Part shown: positions 42,757 to 52,878 of the stretch, in pieces
Layout of the letters: each line of letters begins with the position of its first letter
Numbering within the stretch: position 1 is the stretch's first letter
Assembly (NCBI RefSeq): GCF_000176135.1
Contig: NZ_ACZN01000012.1
Span: forward strand, 62,001 to 126,000
Length of the DNA stretch: 64,000 nucleotides
Source of the DNA: Vibrio coralliilyticus ATCC BAA-450
Lineage (GTDB): Bacteria; Pseudomonadota; Gammaproteobacteria; Enterobacterales; Vibrionaceae
Direction of reading: 5' to 3'
Notes under the pieces: model-generated
The model's input: only the letters and a program-made list of their open reading frames with translations
Databases searched by the model: none
Told to the model about the DNA's origin: nothing
Position numbers and translations under genes: made by a program

Positions 42757-43481
42757 TTTCCAATACTCCGTGATTTGGGCGCTAAGATTTGCATAAATAG
42801 CTCCCGACTCTTTAATGGTTTGCCGCCAAGATACGGCTTTAATGCTATACGTGTAAAGCGTTTTGCCGCTTTAAGTTGTTCTTTTGTGGTGAACCTTCGT
42901 TCACTAATCGCAATCAGTTCATTCCCGACGAAAGTCAGATTGTCACGTCGAACTGAAGCGATAAATCCCTTCTGCTCTCGATATCGATAGGTCATCTCAG
43001 GTTCAATCGGCTCTCCAGTACCCGCGCAATGCAGAAAGTCGACGCCATACCCCATTGCAGACAGCAGTGCCAGTTCAAAACGACGCAATGCCGGTTCCGG
43101 ATTCTCACACTGAGCCAGTTCAGTAAGAGCATGCAGGTAATCATGAAACAGGGCTGGCATTGACACTTCCGCCATCAGCACTCGGCCAATCAACTCGTTG
43201 ACATACATGGCGGAATAAAGGTTGATCCCCGTCAGTGGCAAGCCCAGACTGATCGGCTCCGCTTGACGCAGTGTCTTCATCGATCCTTTACCCGACCACT
43301 TAAGTAATAGAGGCGTAAAAGGCTGCAACGCTCCTTTGAGGTTTGAGCGTTTACTGCGCGCACCTTTAGACATTAAAGTGACACGACCGAACTCCTCACT
43401 AAAAACATCGAGAATTAAACTCGACTCACTGTAAGGGCGACGGTGAAGAACAAAGCAGCGCTGTAAGCCTTCTGAGGTCAT
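42753..43481 (-). CDS. recO: DNA repair protein RecO
   Basis: A 242-residue recombination mediator that works with RecF and RecR to load RecA on gapped DNA. The N-terminal OB-fold begins [20 protein letters not shown] and contains [16 protein letters not shown]. The C-terminal helical part includes [14 protein letters not shown]. It follows era after a terminator of moderate strength and overlaps pdxJ. The rnc-era-recO-pdxJ-acpS order is the conserved gammaproteobacterial one. Confidence 0.95.
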   Translation of the reverse strand: MTSEGLQRCFVLHRRPYSESSLILDVFSEEFGRVTLMSKGARSKRSNLKGALQPFTPLLLKWSGKGSMKTLRQAEPISLGLPLTGINLYSAMYVNELIGRVLMAEVSMPALFHDYLHALTELAQCENPEPALRRFELALLSAMGYGVDFLHCAGTGEPIEPEMTYRYREQKGFIASVRRDNLTFVGNELIAISERRFTTKEQLKAAKRFTRIALKPYLGGKPLKSRELFMQILAPKSRSIGK

Positions 43482-43506
43482 AGAGATTGCCAGATGAATG
43501 TTACAT

Positions 43507-43536
43507 AAAAAATAAGGAGCCTGATGGCTCCTTATT
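43507..43536 (-). terminator. Terminator between era and recO
   Basis: Stem AATAAGGAGC/GCTCCTTATT with a 6-nt loop, extended into T residues on the minus strand. Confidence 0.75.
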
Positions 43537-43574
43537 CTAACTCATGTTGGAGCGAAGTGAATTCGCTGCCAAGC

Positions 43575-44549
43575 TTATAAATCGTCGATGTAGCCCAATG
43601 AACGCAATGCACGTTCATCATCAGCCCAGCCAGATTTCACTTTAACCCACGTTTCTAGATACACTTTACGGCCGAACAGTTCTTCCATGTCCAGACGAGC
43701 TTCACGGCCTATGGTCTTAATTTTCTCACCGCCTTTACCAATCACCATTTTTTTCTGGCCATTACGTTCAACCAGAATCAGTGCATTGATATGGAAGCCA
43801 TCAGTTTCAGGGTTGTAATCGAAACGTTCAATTTCTACCGTCACCGAATAAGGTAACTCTTCACCTGTGAAGCGCATGAGTTTCTCACGTACAATTTCCG
43901 ACGCCATAAAGCGCTGAGAACGGTCAGTAACATACTCTTCTGGGAAGTGATGGGCCGCTTTTGGCAGATGCTCACGTACATGCTTACGTAGAACATCGAT
44001 ATTTTTGCCTTGCTTCGCGGAGATAGGCACCACATCAACGAATTCCATCTTCTTCGACATGTCCATCATGTGCAGCATAACGTCGTTACGGTCTTGTACG
44101 TTATCGACTTTGTTGACACACAATACCACTGGGAAGTTCGACTTCTGCAGCTTAGTCAGCACCATTTCGTCGTCTTTGGTCCAGTGAGTACCATCAACAA
44201 GGAAAAACACTAGGTTCACATCACTCAATGATGAGTTGGCAGCGCGGTTCATTAAGCGGTTGATCGCACGCTTTTCTTCAATGTGAAGACCTGGAGTATC
44301 GACATAAATCGCCTGATAATCGCCTTCAGTATCGACACCCATAATGCGGTGGCGTGTTGTTTGGGGCTTACGAGAAGTGATCGAAATTTTTTGCCCAAGA
44401 ATTCGGTTCAGTAGCGTTGATTTACCCACGTTTGGACGACCAACAATAGCAACAAAGCCACAATGTTGGTTTTCCGGTGAACTCACTTCACCACTCGATG
44501 AGAAAAACGCATCGATATCGAATTCGTTGTTATCTGTTGAATCAGTCAT
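43575..44549 (-). CDS. era: GTPase Era
   Basis: A 324-residue GTPase needed for 16S rRNA maturation and 30S assembly. G1 GRPNVGKS is at residues 37-44, then G3 DTPG, G4 NKVD and G5 ISAKQGKN. The C-terminal KH domain has [17 protein letters not shown], which binds the 3' end of 16S rRNA. A Ser/Glu/Asp-rich extension of about 25 residues precedes the GTPase domain compared with the 301-residue E. coli protein. Its start overlaps the end of rnc by 8 nt. Confidence 0.97.
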   Translation of the reverse strand: MTDSTDNNEFDIDAFFSSSGEVSSPENQHCGFVAIVGRPNVGKSTLLNRILGQKISITSRKPQTTRHRIMGVDTEGDYQAIYVDTPGLHIEEKRAINRLMNRAANSSLSDVNLVFFLVDGTHWTKDDEMVLTKLQKSNFPVVLCVNKVDNVQDRNDVMLHMMDMSKKMEFVDVVPISAKQGKNIDVLRKHVREHLPKAAHHFPEEYVTDRSQRFMASEIVREKLMRFTGEELPYSVTVEIERFDYNPETDGFHINALILVERNGQKKMVIGKGGEKIKTIGREARLDMEELFGRKVYLETWVKVKSGWADDERALRSLGYIDDL

Positions 44550-45219
44550 TGCTCAGTTGCTCTAGTGCTAGTTCCGCAGCCGCTTGTTCTGCCTTGCGGC
44601 GGCTGGTGCCTTTACCTATTACAGGCGATCCGACACCTGCGACTTCACACGACACAGTAAACTGCTGGTTGTGTGCTTCACCTTTAATATTAGTCACTGT
44701 GTAGACAGGCAGTGGTTTTCTTCGCCCTTGTAGGAACTCTTGAAGACGCGTTTTAGGGTCTTTCTGAGAAACACCCGGTTGAATCGCTTCAAGGCGTTGC
44801 TTATACCAGCTAAGGATAATGCCACGCACCACTTCAATATCACTGTCTAGGTAGATTGCACCTATGATAGCTTCAACAGCGTCAGCCAGAATTGAGTCAC
44901 GACGGAAGCCGCCACTCTTCAATTCACCTGGACCTAATTTTAAGTGATCTCCTAGTTCGAATTCTCGACCTAGCTCCGCCAGCGTATTACCACGAACAAG
45001 TGTCGCACGCATACGGCTCATGTCCCCTTCATTCACTTTCGGGAAACGGTGATAAAGATCGTCAGCAATGACAAAACTTAAAATTGAATCGCCCAGAAAC
45101 TCAAGACGCTCATTATGTTTTCCATGAGCACTGCGGTGAGTCAGCGCTAAGTTAATAAGCTCTGCATCATTGAACTGATAGCCGAGCTTTTTCTCTAGTT
45201 TGGCAATAGGAGAATTCAT
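44542..45219 (-). CDS. rnc: Ribonuclease III
   Basis: A 225-residue double-strand-specific endoribonuclease that processes rRNA precursors and mRNA leaders, including pnp leaders in E. coli. The catalytic signature [11 protein letters not shown] lies at residues 37-47, and the second acidic site is in [16 protein letters not shown] near residue 113. A C-terminal double-stranded RNA-binding domain (about 155-225) ends in [17 protein letters not shown]. It lies between lepB and era; the hairpin at 45263-45281 is in its leader. Confidence 0.97.
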   Translation of the reverse strand: MNSPIAKLEKKLGYQFNDAELINLALTHRSAHGKHNERLEFLGDSILSFVIADDLYHRFPKVNEGDMSRMRATLVRGNTLAELGREFELGDHLKLGPGELKSGGFRRDSILADAVEAIIGAIYLDSDIEVVRGIILSWYKQRLEAIQPGVSQKDPKTRLQEFLQGRRKPLPVYTVTNIKGEAHNQQFTVSCEVAGVGSPVIGKGTSRRKAEQAAAELALEQLSND

Positions 45220-45262
45220 GCTCTCTCATTAAATTGTTTTTCATTCTCTATAGTTGAGTTGA

Positions 45263-45281
45263 CGCAGCCAAGACGGCTGCG
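45263..45281 (-). other. Hairpin in the lepB-rnc gap
   Basis: Perfect 7-bp stem CGCAGCC/GGCTGCG with a 5-nt loop in the rnc leader. The E. coli rnc leader carries an RNase III site for autoregulation; whether this shorter stem serves the same purpose is not known. Confidence 0.45.
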
Positions 45282-45301
45282 ACATCAAATATAACGAGAA
45301 A

Positions 45302-46198
45302 TTAGTTAATACCACCGATGCGGTTAAACCTAACACCAGTTGGGATCCATGATGGTAAGAAGCTATCTGCACTGCGTTCGAACTCGAAGCTGATCCAGAT
45401 ACCAACCGCTTTACCAACCAGATTCGCCTCTGGAACAAAGCCCCAGTAGCGGCTGTCTGCACTGTTGTCACGGTTATCACCCATCACAAAGTACTGACCT
45501 TCTGGCACAACCCACTCATTAACACCACCACGTGGCTGATAAGCCGACACGCGATCGCGGCGTAATGGGTTCACCAAAATTTGGTGTTCAACTTCACCCA
45601 GTTTTTCATTCAGTTGAATCAGTGGCACACCATCTTGGATAAATGGGCTTTCTTCCACATTCGACAACGGCACCTGAGTACATTGGCTTTCGCCTTTAGG
45701 TTGAACACACACTTCTTTCTTGCTGCTGTAACGCACCGTATCACCCGGTAGGCCAACAACGCGCTTGATGTAGTCAATGTTTGGCTGAGGTGGGTATTTG
45801 AATACTACGATGTCACCACGCTCTGGCTTACCCGTTTCAACCAGTTGTGTACGCCACACTGGGTCCTTTAGACCGTATGCGTATTTCTCAACCAGAATAA
45901 AATCCCCAACCAGTAAGGTCGGCATCATTGAGCCTGAAGGAATTTGGAACGGTTCGTAGATAAACGAGCGCAATACCAAAACAGCCGCAATGACAGGGAA
46001 AATTGAAACACTGTTTTCAATCCACCATGGCTGCTTTTCCACTTGTTCAGCAGTTGCAGTATCCAGTCCGTTTGTCTGAGCTTCAACTGCAGCGAGTTTA
46101 GTCTGACGTTTCTTCGCAAACACCAGCTTTTCCAACACCCAAACAATACCAGTGACCAGAGTGACAATAACCAAGATCAGTGAAAATGTATTTGCCAT
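45302..46198 (-). CDS. lepB: Signal peptidase I
   Basis: A 298-residue inner-membrane serine protease that removes Sec and Tat signal peptides. Two membrane helices (about 3-24 and 63-79) flank a cytoplasmic loop. The catalytic Ser90 is in IPSGSMMPTLLVGDF, and the general-base Lys145 in YIKRVVGLPGD. The C-terminal box MGDNRDNSADSRYWGFVPE is present. It lies 88 bp downstream of lepA on the same strand, the conserved lepAB pair. Confidence 0.97.
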   Translation of the reverse strand: MANTFSLILVIVTLVTGIVWVLEKLVFAKKRQTKLAAVEAQTNGLDTATAEQVEKQPWWIENSVSIFPVIAAVLVLRSFIYEPFQIPSGSMMPTLLVGDFILVEKYAYGLKDPVWRTQLVETGKPERGDIVVFKYPPQPNIDYIKRVVGLPGDTVRYSSKKEVCVQPKGESQCTQVPLSNVEESPFIQDGVPLIQLNEKLGEVEHQILVNPLRRDRVSAYQPRGGVNEWVVPEGQYFVMGDNRDNSADSRYWGFVPEANLVGKAVGIWISFEFERSADSFLPSWIPTGVRFNRIGGIN

Positions 46199-46286
46199 TG
46201 ACTTCCCTTACCTCAAAAATACGAAAGTGAAAGAGCCGAAACCCTTTCACTTAACAAGTTCTTATATTGAGTCGTTACCCAACAAA

Positions 46287-48080
46287 TTAATCTTTACCTA
46301 CGTGTAAGATCGCTAAGAAGGCTTCTTGAGGCAGCTCTACGTTACCGATCTGCTTCATACGTTTCTTACCTTCTTTCTGCTTCTTCAGTAGCTTCTTTTT
46401 ACGGCTCACGTCACCGCCATAACATTTTGCGATTACGTTCTTACGTAGCTGTTTAACCGTTGAACGCGCAATAATATGGTTACCAATCGCAGCCTGAATC
46501 GCAATATCAAACATCTGACGTGGAATGAATTCTTTCATCTTCTCTACGAGCTGACGGCCACGAGTCTGAGATTGATCTTTGTGCGTAATCAATGCCAGTG
46601 CGTCCACTTTATCGCCGTTAAGAAGTACATCAACACGAACCATGTTAGACGCTTCAAAACGCTGGAAGTTATAATCCAGAGACGCATAACCACGAGACGT
46701 TGACTTCAGACGATCAAAGAAATCGAGTACCACTTCCGCCATCGGAATATCGTAAGTCACAGCTACTTGGTTACCGTGATAAACCATATCAACCTGAACA
46801 CCACGCTTCTCAACACATAGAGTAATCACATTACCTAAGTAATCTGAAGGTACAAGGATGTTACAACGCGCAATCGGCTCACGAATTTCTTCGATATCAT
46901 TCACTGCTGGTAGCTTAGCTGGGCTATCAACGTAAAGAATTTCGCCATCCGTTTGCTCTACTTCGTACACTACCGTTGGCGCAGTGGTAATCAGGTCGAG
47001 ATCGTACTCACGCTCCAGACGCTCTTGGATGATTTCCATATGCAGCATGCCGAGGAAACCACAGCGGAAACCAAAGCCTAGAGCAGCTGAGTTTTCTGGT
47101 TCATAGAACAGAGACGCATCGTTTAGACTCAGTTTACCTAGTGCATCACGGAAGTTTTCATAGTCATCCGAAGAGACTGGGAATAATCCGGCGTATACCT
47201 GAGGCTTCACTTTCTTAAACCCTGGTAGCGGATCTTCACAACCGTGCTTAGCTAGCGTTAGCGTATCACCAACAGGCGCACCTAGGATATCTTTGATACC
47301 ACAGACAACCCAACCTACTTCACCCGTTTGCAGTTCCGTCGTGTCTTCCTGCTTAGGTGTGAAGATACCAAGACGATCCACACCCCAAACTTGGCCAGTG
47401 CTCATCACCTTGATCTTATCGTTCTTCTTCAGGACACCATTTTTAATACGGACCAGAGAGACAACACCTAGGTAGTTATCAAACCAAGAGTCAATGATCA
47501 AAGCTTGCAGTGGCGCTTCTGGATCACCTTCTGGTGCCGGAATCGCAGAGACGATGTTTTCTAGTACGTCTTCAATACCTAGGCCCGTCTTAGCCGAACA
47601 GCGCGTGGCTTCCATCGCATCGATGCCAACAATTTCTTCGATCTCTTCTGCTACTCGCTCAGGATCCGCAGCAGGTAGATCGATCTTGTTCAGAATTGGT
47701 ACCACTTCCAGATCCATTTCGATCGCGGTATAGCAGTTAGCCAACGTCTGAGCTTCAACACCCTGACCAGCATCAACCACCAGCAACGCACCTTCACATG
47801 CCGCTAGAGAGCGAGAAACTTCGTAGGCGAAGTCAACGTGCCCTGGAGTATCGATGAAGTTCAATTGGTAGGTTTCACCGTCTTTAGCGGTATAGTTGAG
47901 TGTCACACTTTGAGATTTAATAGTGATGCCACGCTCACGTTCAAGGTCCATGGAGTCCAGAACCTGAGCTGCCATTTCACGGTCACTCAATCCACCACAG
48001 TCTTGGATCAAACGGTCTGATAGGGTCGACTTACCATGGTCGATGTGGGCGATAATCGAAAAGTTACGAATGTGCTTCAT
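46287..48080 (-). CDS. lepA: Elongation factor 4 (LepA)
   Basis: A 597-residue ribosome-associated GTPase linked to back-translocation and 30S biogenesis. G1 AHIDHGKST lies at residues 11-19, and DTPGHVDF and NKIDLP mark the G3 and G4 motifs. Domains 2, 3 and 4 of the EF-G type follow. The LepA-specific C-terminal domain has [31 protein letters not shown] and [13 protein letters not shown], with no EF-G domain IV. Length is normal. The gene opens a lepA-lepB unit after the rseC terminator. Confidence 0.98.
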   Translation of the reverse strand: MKHIRNFSIIAHIDHGKSTLSDRLIQDCGGLSDREMAAQVLDSMDLERERGITIKSQSVTLNYTAKDGETYQLNFIDTPGHVDFAYEVSRSLAACEGALLVVDAGQGVEAQTLANCYTAIEMDLEVVPILNKIDLPAADPERVAEEIEEIVGIDAMEATRCSAKTGLGIEDVLENIVSAIPAPEGDPEAPLQALIIDSWFDNYLGVVSLVRIKNGVLKKNDKIKVMSTGQVWGVDRLGIFTPKQEDTTELQTGEVGWVVCGIKDILGAPVGDTLTLAKHGCEDPLPGFKKVKPQVYAGLFPVSSDDYENFRDALGKLSLNDASLFYEPENSAALGFGFRCGFLGMLHMEIIQERLEREYDLDLITTAPTVVYEVEQTDGEILYVDSPAKLPAVNDIEEIREPIARCNILVPSDYLGNVITLCVEKRGVQVDMVYHGNQVAVTYDIPMAEVVLDFFDRLKSTSRGYASLDYNFQRFEASNMVRVDVLLNGDKVDALALITHKDQSQTRGRQLVEKMKEFIPRQMFDIAIQAAIGNHIIARSTVKQLRKNVIAKCYGGDVSRKKKLLKKQKEGKKRMKQIGNVELPQEAFLAILHVGKD

Positions 48081-48116
48081 GATTTGGTGTGACTAAACTC
48101 TTTAAAATAGGGACAT

Positions 48117-48141
48117 AAGAAAGCCGTCTTGTGACGGCGTT
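48117..48141 (-). terminator. Terminator after rseC
   Basis: Stem GCCGTC/GACGGC with a 4-nt loop, followed on the minus strand by TTTCTTAT, about 45 bp past the rseC stop. Confidence 0.6.
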
Positions 48142-48185
48142 TCAATCAAGTTGGCAGATTCTACCCAATTTCTGTGCACTTCGCA

Positions 48186-48656
48186 CTAGCTAATTGGATC
48201 TCCCAAAACCCGAAGTAATATGACTTCTCGCAGCGACTGGCGTTCAAAATTAACGGCCAGACTTTTTGCGCCATAAATGCCTGCCACAGTAAAGATAGCA
48301 GATGTCAGGATAGCAATACCTTCGCCAAGACCAAACGCAGGCGCTAATAGCCACTGTCCAACCGCAGCGCCTAGAATCATGGCAAACAACGGCACTAGAT
48401 AAACCACTGCGGCCGATTGCAGCAGGCTTTTTTCCGGCAAGCCGATTTCCACCACCTGACCTTCTTTAACCCGTTTGCTGGTCACTAGGTGCCAGTGCAG
48501 AGACTTGTTTCCCACCGCTTTTGAGACAATACCGGTACCACAGCTTTTTTGCGACGAGCAGCTGCTGCAGCTGGTTTGCTGTTCACAACTCAGCTCCACA
48601 TCATAGCCCTTAGGCCCTGATTTCACTGCAGATACTGTCGCTAAAGCGGTCATCAT
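48186..48656 (-). CDS. rseC: SoxR-reducing / sigma-E regulatory protein RseC
   Basis: A 156-residue inner-membrane protein. The N-terminal cysteine cluster (CEQQTSCSSCSSQKSCGTG, around residues 24-42) matches the RseC/MucC motif and could hold a metal cluster. Two membrane helices lie near residues 80-103 and 107-128. In E. coli RseC mildly influences sigma-E and takes part in reducing SoxR with the Rsx complex. Its start overlaps the rseB stop by 4 nt as the last gene of rpoE-rseABC. Confidence 0.93.
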   Translation of the reverse strand: MMTALATVSAVKSGPKGYDVELSCEQQTSCSSCSSQKSCGTGIVSKAVGNKSLHWHLVTSKRVKEGQVVEIGLPEKSLLQSAAVVYLVPLFAMILGAAVGQWLLAPAFGLGEGIAILTSAIFTVAGIYGAKSLAVNFERQSLREVILLRVLGDPIS

Positions 48657-49618
48657 TGCGTGGCACTCGCTTGTTTATTGATGGTGACCGATTGAGCAAT
48701 TCGCTTAGCGGTTGCTGGCGGAATATCTCCGATCACAGAGATCTCTTTGTCACCTTTTACGAAGCTATGAAGTGTGCGACGCCCTTGACGAACCAGTTGG
48801 CCTTTAAGTGAGTAATTGTCACTCTCAGACACATAGATGGAAAAACTGAACAGACCATCAGTGTACATCTGAGTTTCGACCATGCGGTTAGTATTCGCCA
48901 TTCGATAACGGTTCAACTCTTTGGATTCAAACCCTTTCGGAATCCAACCGACCGTCCAAAAGCTTTTCTCTAGCTCGCCTTTTGGCAGGGACAATACGTC
49001 GGGCAATTTAACGGTATTCAAACCGCTAAGAATGTCAGAAATCTGATCATTGACGCTATAGGAAATGGTGCGGAACTGTTCCAGCACTTCGCCATCACGA
49101 TCAACCAGATCAGCTCTTAGTGGAAGCTTAGTTTGCTCATCGATCCACAGGATATAGGAATAGCGTAACCCGTCTTTCGGAGCAATTCTCAATACTTGGC
49201 AAGCCGCACCCGCTTCACGCGCTCGACCGACTTGAATAAAGTCGTAAATCTCACTCAGCTCATCAACATTAGAATTTAGAAGCGGGATAGTCGGGGCAAC
49301 CATGTTACCGGACTCAATGGTAAACGGCTCAACACCAGGCTCAATGTAACTGACCTCATCACCTCGGCGAATCACTTCACGTACAGGTCCACTTAGATAA
49401 ACAAGGTGAGCGAGTTGCTGACCTTCGCTGCGAGCGTGGCGATACAGCAAAGGTTCGATGCTGTTTTTCTTAATCAGGATATAAGACAGTTCATAATTGA
49501 GATGCTGACTGGCTTCGTTCATTTGATGCAACAAAGCCTCTGCAGGTTTTTCTTCTGCAAAGGCTAGTGGCGAACTCAAACTGAACAGTGTCAGCGCACT
49601 GATCAGAAATTTTCTCAT
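48653..49618 (-). CDS. rseB: Periplasmic sigma-E regulatory protein RseB
   Basis: A 321-residue periplasmic protein with signal peptide MRKFLISALTLFSLSSPLAFA. The N-terminal LolA-like domain (about 22-210, with LNYELSYILIKKNSIEPLLYRHA and the SYIEPGVEPFTIESG segment) and the C-terminal domain (about 225-315) match RseB/MucB. It binds RseA and protects it from DegS until displaced by LPS. It overlaps both neighbours by 4 nt, so the Rse proteins should be made in balanced amounts. Confidence 0.95.
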   Translation of the reverse strand: MRKFLISALTLFSLSSPLAFAEEKPAEALLHQMNEASQHLNYELSYILIKKNSIEPLLYRHARSEGQQLAHLVYLSGPVREVIRRGDEVSYIEPGVEPFTIESGNMVAPTIPLLNSNVDELSEIYDFIQVGRAREAGAACQVLRIAPKDGLRYSYILWIDEQTKLPLRADLVDRDGEVLEQFRTISYSVNDQISDILSGLNTVKLPDVLSLPKGELEKSFWTVGWIPKGFESKELNRYRMANTNRMVETQMYTDGLFSFSIYVSESDNYSLKGQLVRQGRRTLHSFVKGDKEISVIGDIPPATAKRIAQSVTINKQASATQ

Positions 49619-50244
49619 TCAACTACCGTTTCTGGGTTGTCATTATGCTCTACAGCGTTATCGCTATTGAGGCGAAGCTGTAATTCATAGTCTTGAAGCA
49701 TGGCGTTAATTCGACGGCGCTGCTCTTGCACGTTAGTTTCACTTGACGCTGTTGGCTGTTCCACCGAAGAACGTGTCAAGCTCACTGGTTCAGCACTGCC
49801 TGCAAATGGAATCGTCTGCAGAACAGGCAATTGCTCCGCTTCCGGTTGGCTAGGGTCGCTACCACCATATTGTTGTACGCCTAAGATCACAGCAAGTGAC
49901 ACACACGCGGCAACCGCCACCTGACCAAATTGGCTGAGCCAAGCTGGCAACTGACGACGCGCTTGAGAAGGCGTCGGCTGCGCTTCTATGCGTTGTTCAT
50001 TAATGTCGGCAATCTTGCCAGAGGTGAACGTTGAATGCGCGGGCTCATCTTCTAGCGCAAGTGCAACGCTGTCTGCAATGTTCCACTCCGGTTTCTCCGG
50101 TGCTTCACCTCGCATCACATCACCAATTAAATGGTAATTTTTCCAGGTTTGTAGGCTAGCTTGGTCTTGCTCTAATTCACCGATTAAAGCCTTATCGACC
50201 AACTCTCCATCCATGAGTGCTGAAAGTTTCTCTTTGTCAGCCAT
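49615..50244 (-). CDS. rseA: Anti-sigma-E factor RseA
   Basis: A 209-residue anti-sigma factor. The cytoplasmic sigma-binding part opens ADKEKLSALMDGELVD and contains LQTWKNYHLIGDVMRGE near residue 33. One membrane helix (about 109-127: LSQFGQVAVAACVSLAVILG) leads to a periplasmic tail that RseB would bind. Regulated proteolysis by DegS, RseP and ClpXP frees RpoE in E. coli. The ATG at 50244 has GGTGA 5 bp upstream and was chosen over one four codons earlier. Confidence 0.94.
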   Translation of the reverse strand: MADKEKLSALMDGELVDKALIGELEQDQASLQTWKNYHLIGDVMRGEAPEKPEWNIADSVALALEDEPAHSTFTSGKIADINEQRIEAQPTPSQARRQLPAWLSQFGQVAVAACVSLAVILGVQQYGGSDPSQPEAEQLPVLQTIPFAGSAEPVSLTRSSVEQPTASSETNVQEQRRRINAMLQDYELQLRLNSDNAVEHNDNPETVVE

Positions 50245-50270
50245 TCTTTTCACCATTAACGTTACTGGTA

Positions 50271-50849
50271 CTAGCGTTGCAAAAGGGGTTGAATCTTTTT
50301 CTCAACCGCTTCACGAGCTCGGAAGATACGCGAGCGCACCGTTCCAACAGGACAATCCATCACCGCAGCGATTTCTTCGTAACTCAAGCCATCAAGCTCG
50401 CGCAACGTCATTGCGGTTTTTAAGTCATCAGGTAGTGCTTCGATCGCACTAAAAACTACTTGCTTCAATTCCTTGGACAACGTTAAGTTCTCAGGGTTCG
50501 AAATTTCTTTTAATGCACTACCAGTTTCGTAATATTCAGCTTCTTCAGTATCCACATCTTGCGCAGGCGGTCTACGACCCTGAGCGACGATGTGGTTTTT
50601 CGCAGTATTAACAGCGATTCGATATAACCAAGTATAGAAGGCACTTTCGCCACGAAAACTTGGTATAGCGCGATACGCTTTAATAAATGCTTCTTGTGCT
50701 ACGTCAGGTACATCCCCCGGATTATTGACGTAGCGAGAAATAAGATTACATACTTTGTTTTGGTATTTAGTGACCAACAAATTAAATGCTTGCTTATCTC
50801 CATTCTGAACTCGCTCAATTAACACTTGATCGGTCAGCTGCTCGTTCAT
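50271..50849 (-). CDS. rpoE: RNA polymerase sigma factor RpoE
   Basis: A 192-residue ECF sigma factor for envelope stress. Region 2 (about 10-95) has FNLLVTKYQNKVCNLISRYV, DVAQEAFIKAYRAIPSFRGE and FYTWLYRIAVNTAKNHIV. Region 4 (about 135-190) has LPDDLKTAMTLRELDGLSYE and CPVGTVRSRIFRAREAV. It is first of rpoE-rseABC and divergent from nadB, as in E. coli. A sigma-E-like promoter candidate lies about 100 bp upstream, implying autoactivation. Confidence 0.98.
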   Translation of the reverse strand: MNEQLTDQVLIERVQNGDKQAFNLLVTKYQNKVCNLISRYVNNPGDVPDVAQEAFIKAYRAIPSFRGESAFYTWLYRIAVNTAKNHIVAQGRRPPAQDVDTEEAEYYETGSALKEISNPENLTLSKELKQVVFSAIEALPDDLKTAMTLRELDGLSYEEIAAVMDCPVGTVRSRIFRAREAVEKKIQPLLQR

Positions 50850-50948
50850 TCGAGCGGGTACTCCTATTGTTATTAACCCCTATCTTGTCAGATATGAGCA
50901 TTAATTATGCAAAATGTAGTATTGACACCACTGCTTACTTGAGCACTA

Positions 50949-50976
50949 TTGTGACTCAGTAATGAATATAAAGTTC
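50949..50976 (-). promoter_or_regulatory. Candidate sigma-E promoter of rpoE
   Basis: On the minus strand GAACTT is followed after 16 bp by TCACAA; the E. coli sigma-E consensus is GGAACTT with a -10 like TCTGA or TCTAA at this spacing. The -35 matches well and the -10 only partly. Confidence 0.45.
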
Positions 50977-51075
50977 AAACTTTCTTCGAATTTTATTTGA
51001 GAAGTGATGGACCAGTAACTTCTGTTCCAGATTGTGGGGACGAAAGAGTTCAAAAGCAATGTTATTTACGAAGAA

Positions 51076-51102
51076 TTGCATTCACTCCAGTGCTACTATA
51101 GT
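51076..51102 (+). promoter_or_regulatory. Candidate nadB promoter
   Basis: TTGCAT, 15-bp spacer, TATAGT. The spacer is short, so the call is tentative. A perfect hairpin AGAGCG-GGAA-CGCTCT (51154-51169) follows in the predicted leader, 64 bp before the nadB start. Confidence 0.4.
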
Positions 51103-51232
51103 GAGCTAACTCTGGTATTTTCAGAGTCCATATTGCAATTTTAAATTGATTTAAGAGCGGGAACGCTCTGTAGCTGACGCTAAAAAGTTGGATTGGCGCC
51201 AGTACAACTTAACTCGGGAATTTAAAAGTTTT

Positions 51233-52849
51233 ATGAACGCAAACCGTGAACATCAATGTGATGTGTTAGTGGTGGGTAGTGGCGCAGCCGGTCTGTCGTT
51301 AGCGTTACGTGTCGCGGAATATGGCAAAGTCATTGTATTGAGTAAGGGGCCAAGAAGTGAAGGCGCTACATATTACGCTCAAGGTGGTATTGCCGCTGTT
51401 TTTGACGAGTCAGACAGTATTGAATCGCATGTAGAAGACACACTAATAGCTGGCGCTGGCCTTTGTGAGCAAGAAACCGTTGAGTTTATCGCTGAAAATG
51501 CCAAAGAGTGTGTCCAGTGGCTGATCGATGGTGGGGTCCCATTTGATCGTGAAGATGGTGACAGTGACGAAAAACCTCGTTACCACCTGACGCGTGAAGG
51601 GGGTCATAGCCACCGTCGAATTTTGCATGCCGCGGATGCTACCGGTATGGCCATGCAAACGTCCTTGCAAGATAACGCTCACAACCACCCAAATATCACG
51701 GTCCTAGAGCGACACAACGCACTCGATCTAATCTGCGAAGATAAAGTCGGTGGCGACAGCAAGAAAATTGTCGGCGCTTATATCTGGAACCGAAACCAAG
51801 AACACGTTGAAACGGTTCGAGCCAAGTTTGTAGTACTGGCAACAGGTGGCGCGTCTAAGGTTTATCAGTACACCTCTAACCCTGACGTTTCCTCTGGTGA
51901 TGGTATTGCGATTGCGTGGCGAGCAGGCTGCCGGGTTGCGAATATGGAGTTCAACCAATTCCATCCAACTTGCCTGTATCACCCTGAAGCACGAAACTTC
52001 CTGCTCACCGAGGCTCTGCGTGGTGAAGGCGCTTACCTGCGTCGTCCGGACGGCACTCGCTTTATGCCAGACTTTGATGAGAGAGAAGAGTTAGCTCCTC
52101 GTGATGTCGTCGCGCGTGCGATTGACTTTGAAATGAAACGCCTTGGGGCTGACTGCATGTATTTGGACATCAGCCACAAGCCAGCAGATTTCATCGAGAA
52201 GCACTTCCCGACCATCTACACACGCCTGATGGACCTTGGCATCGACATGACCAAAGAACCGATTCCGGTTGTACCTGCGGCCCACTACACCTGTGGTGGC
52301 GTAATGGTCAATAAACAAGGTGAAACGGATCTGTCTCAACTCTATGCCATTGGCGAAGTGAGTTATACCGGATTACATGGCGCCAATCGAATGGCATCAA
52401 ACTCACTGCTAGAGTGTGTTGTTTATGCGTGGTCAGCGGCCAACGATATTATCCGCCGAATGGATACTGCCGAACTTCCTCCTTCTCTTCCAGCATGGGA
52501 TGAAAGTCAGGTTAGCTGTTCTGATGAAGAGGTTGTGATTCAGCACAACTGGCACGAATTGCGTCTGTTCATGTGGGACTATATGGGAATCGTTCGTACC
52601 GATAAGCGCCTAGAACGCGCGCTACGTCGTATTCAGTTGCTGCAGCAAGAAACGCACGAGTACTACAGTAACTTCAAGGTATCTAATAACTTACTTGAGC
52701 TACGTAACCTACTTCAAGTCGCGGAACTGATGGTGCGCTGTGCAATGGAGCGCAAGGAAAGCCGCGGTTTACACTACACGCTCGACTATCCGGAACTGGC
52801 CCCAGACAGCGGCCCAACCATCCTTGAACCAGAGAAAATCGATTCTTAA
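51233..52849 (+). CDS. nadB: L-aspartate oxidase
   Basis: A 538-residue FAD enzyme oxidising L-aspartate to iminoaspartate, first step of de novo NAD synthesis with NadA. The dinucleotide fold [21 protein letters not shown] lies near residue 10. The fumarate reductase-like family features are THSHRR-type [16 protein letters not shown] near residue 120, [14 protein letters not shown] near 240, and [29 protein letters not shown] closes the FAD site. The ATG at 51233 matches the family start; a TTG at 51188 would add 15 residues and was rejected. The rpoE/nadB divergence is conserved. Confidence 0.97.
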   Translation: MNANREHQCDVLVVGSGAAGLSLALRVAEYGKVIVLSKGPRSEGATYYAQGGIAAVFDESDSIESHVEDTLIAGAGLCEQETVEFIAENAKECVQWLIDGGVPFDREDGDSDEKPRYHLTREGGHSHRRILHAADATGMAMQTSLQDNAHNHPNITVLERHNALDLICEDKVGGDSKKIVGAYIWNRNQEHVETVRAKFVVLATGGASKVYQYTSNPDVSSGDGIAIAWRAGCRVANMEFNQFHPTCLYHPEARNFLLTEALRGEGAYLRRPDGTRFMPDFDEREELAPRDVVARAIDFEMKRLGADCMYLDISHKPADFIEKHFPTIYTRLMDLGIDMTKEPIPVVPAAHYTCGGVMVNKQGETDLSQLYAIGEVSYTGLHGANRMASNSLLECVVYAWSAANDIIRRMDTAELPPSLPAWDESQVSCSDEEVVIQHNWHELRLFMWDYMGIVRTDKRLERALRRIQLLQQETHEYYSNFKVSNNLLELRNLLQVAELMVRCAMERKESRGLHYTLDYPELAPDSGPTILEPEKIDS

Positions 52850-52853
52850 TAAT

Positions 52854-52878
52854 AAAGGGAGCTTAATGCTCCCTTTTT
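52854..52878. terminator. Terminator between nadB and ygfX
   Basis: Stem AAAGGGAGC/GCTCCCTTT with loop ttaat, followed by T residues. The ygfX stop codon lies in the loop. Confidence 0.8.
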
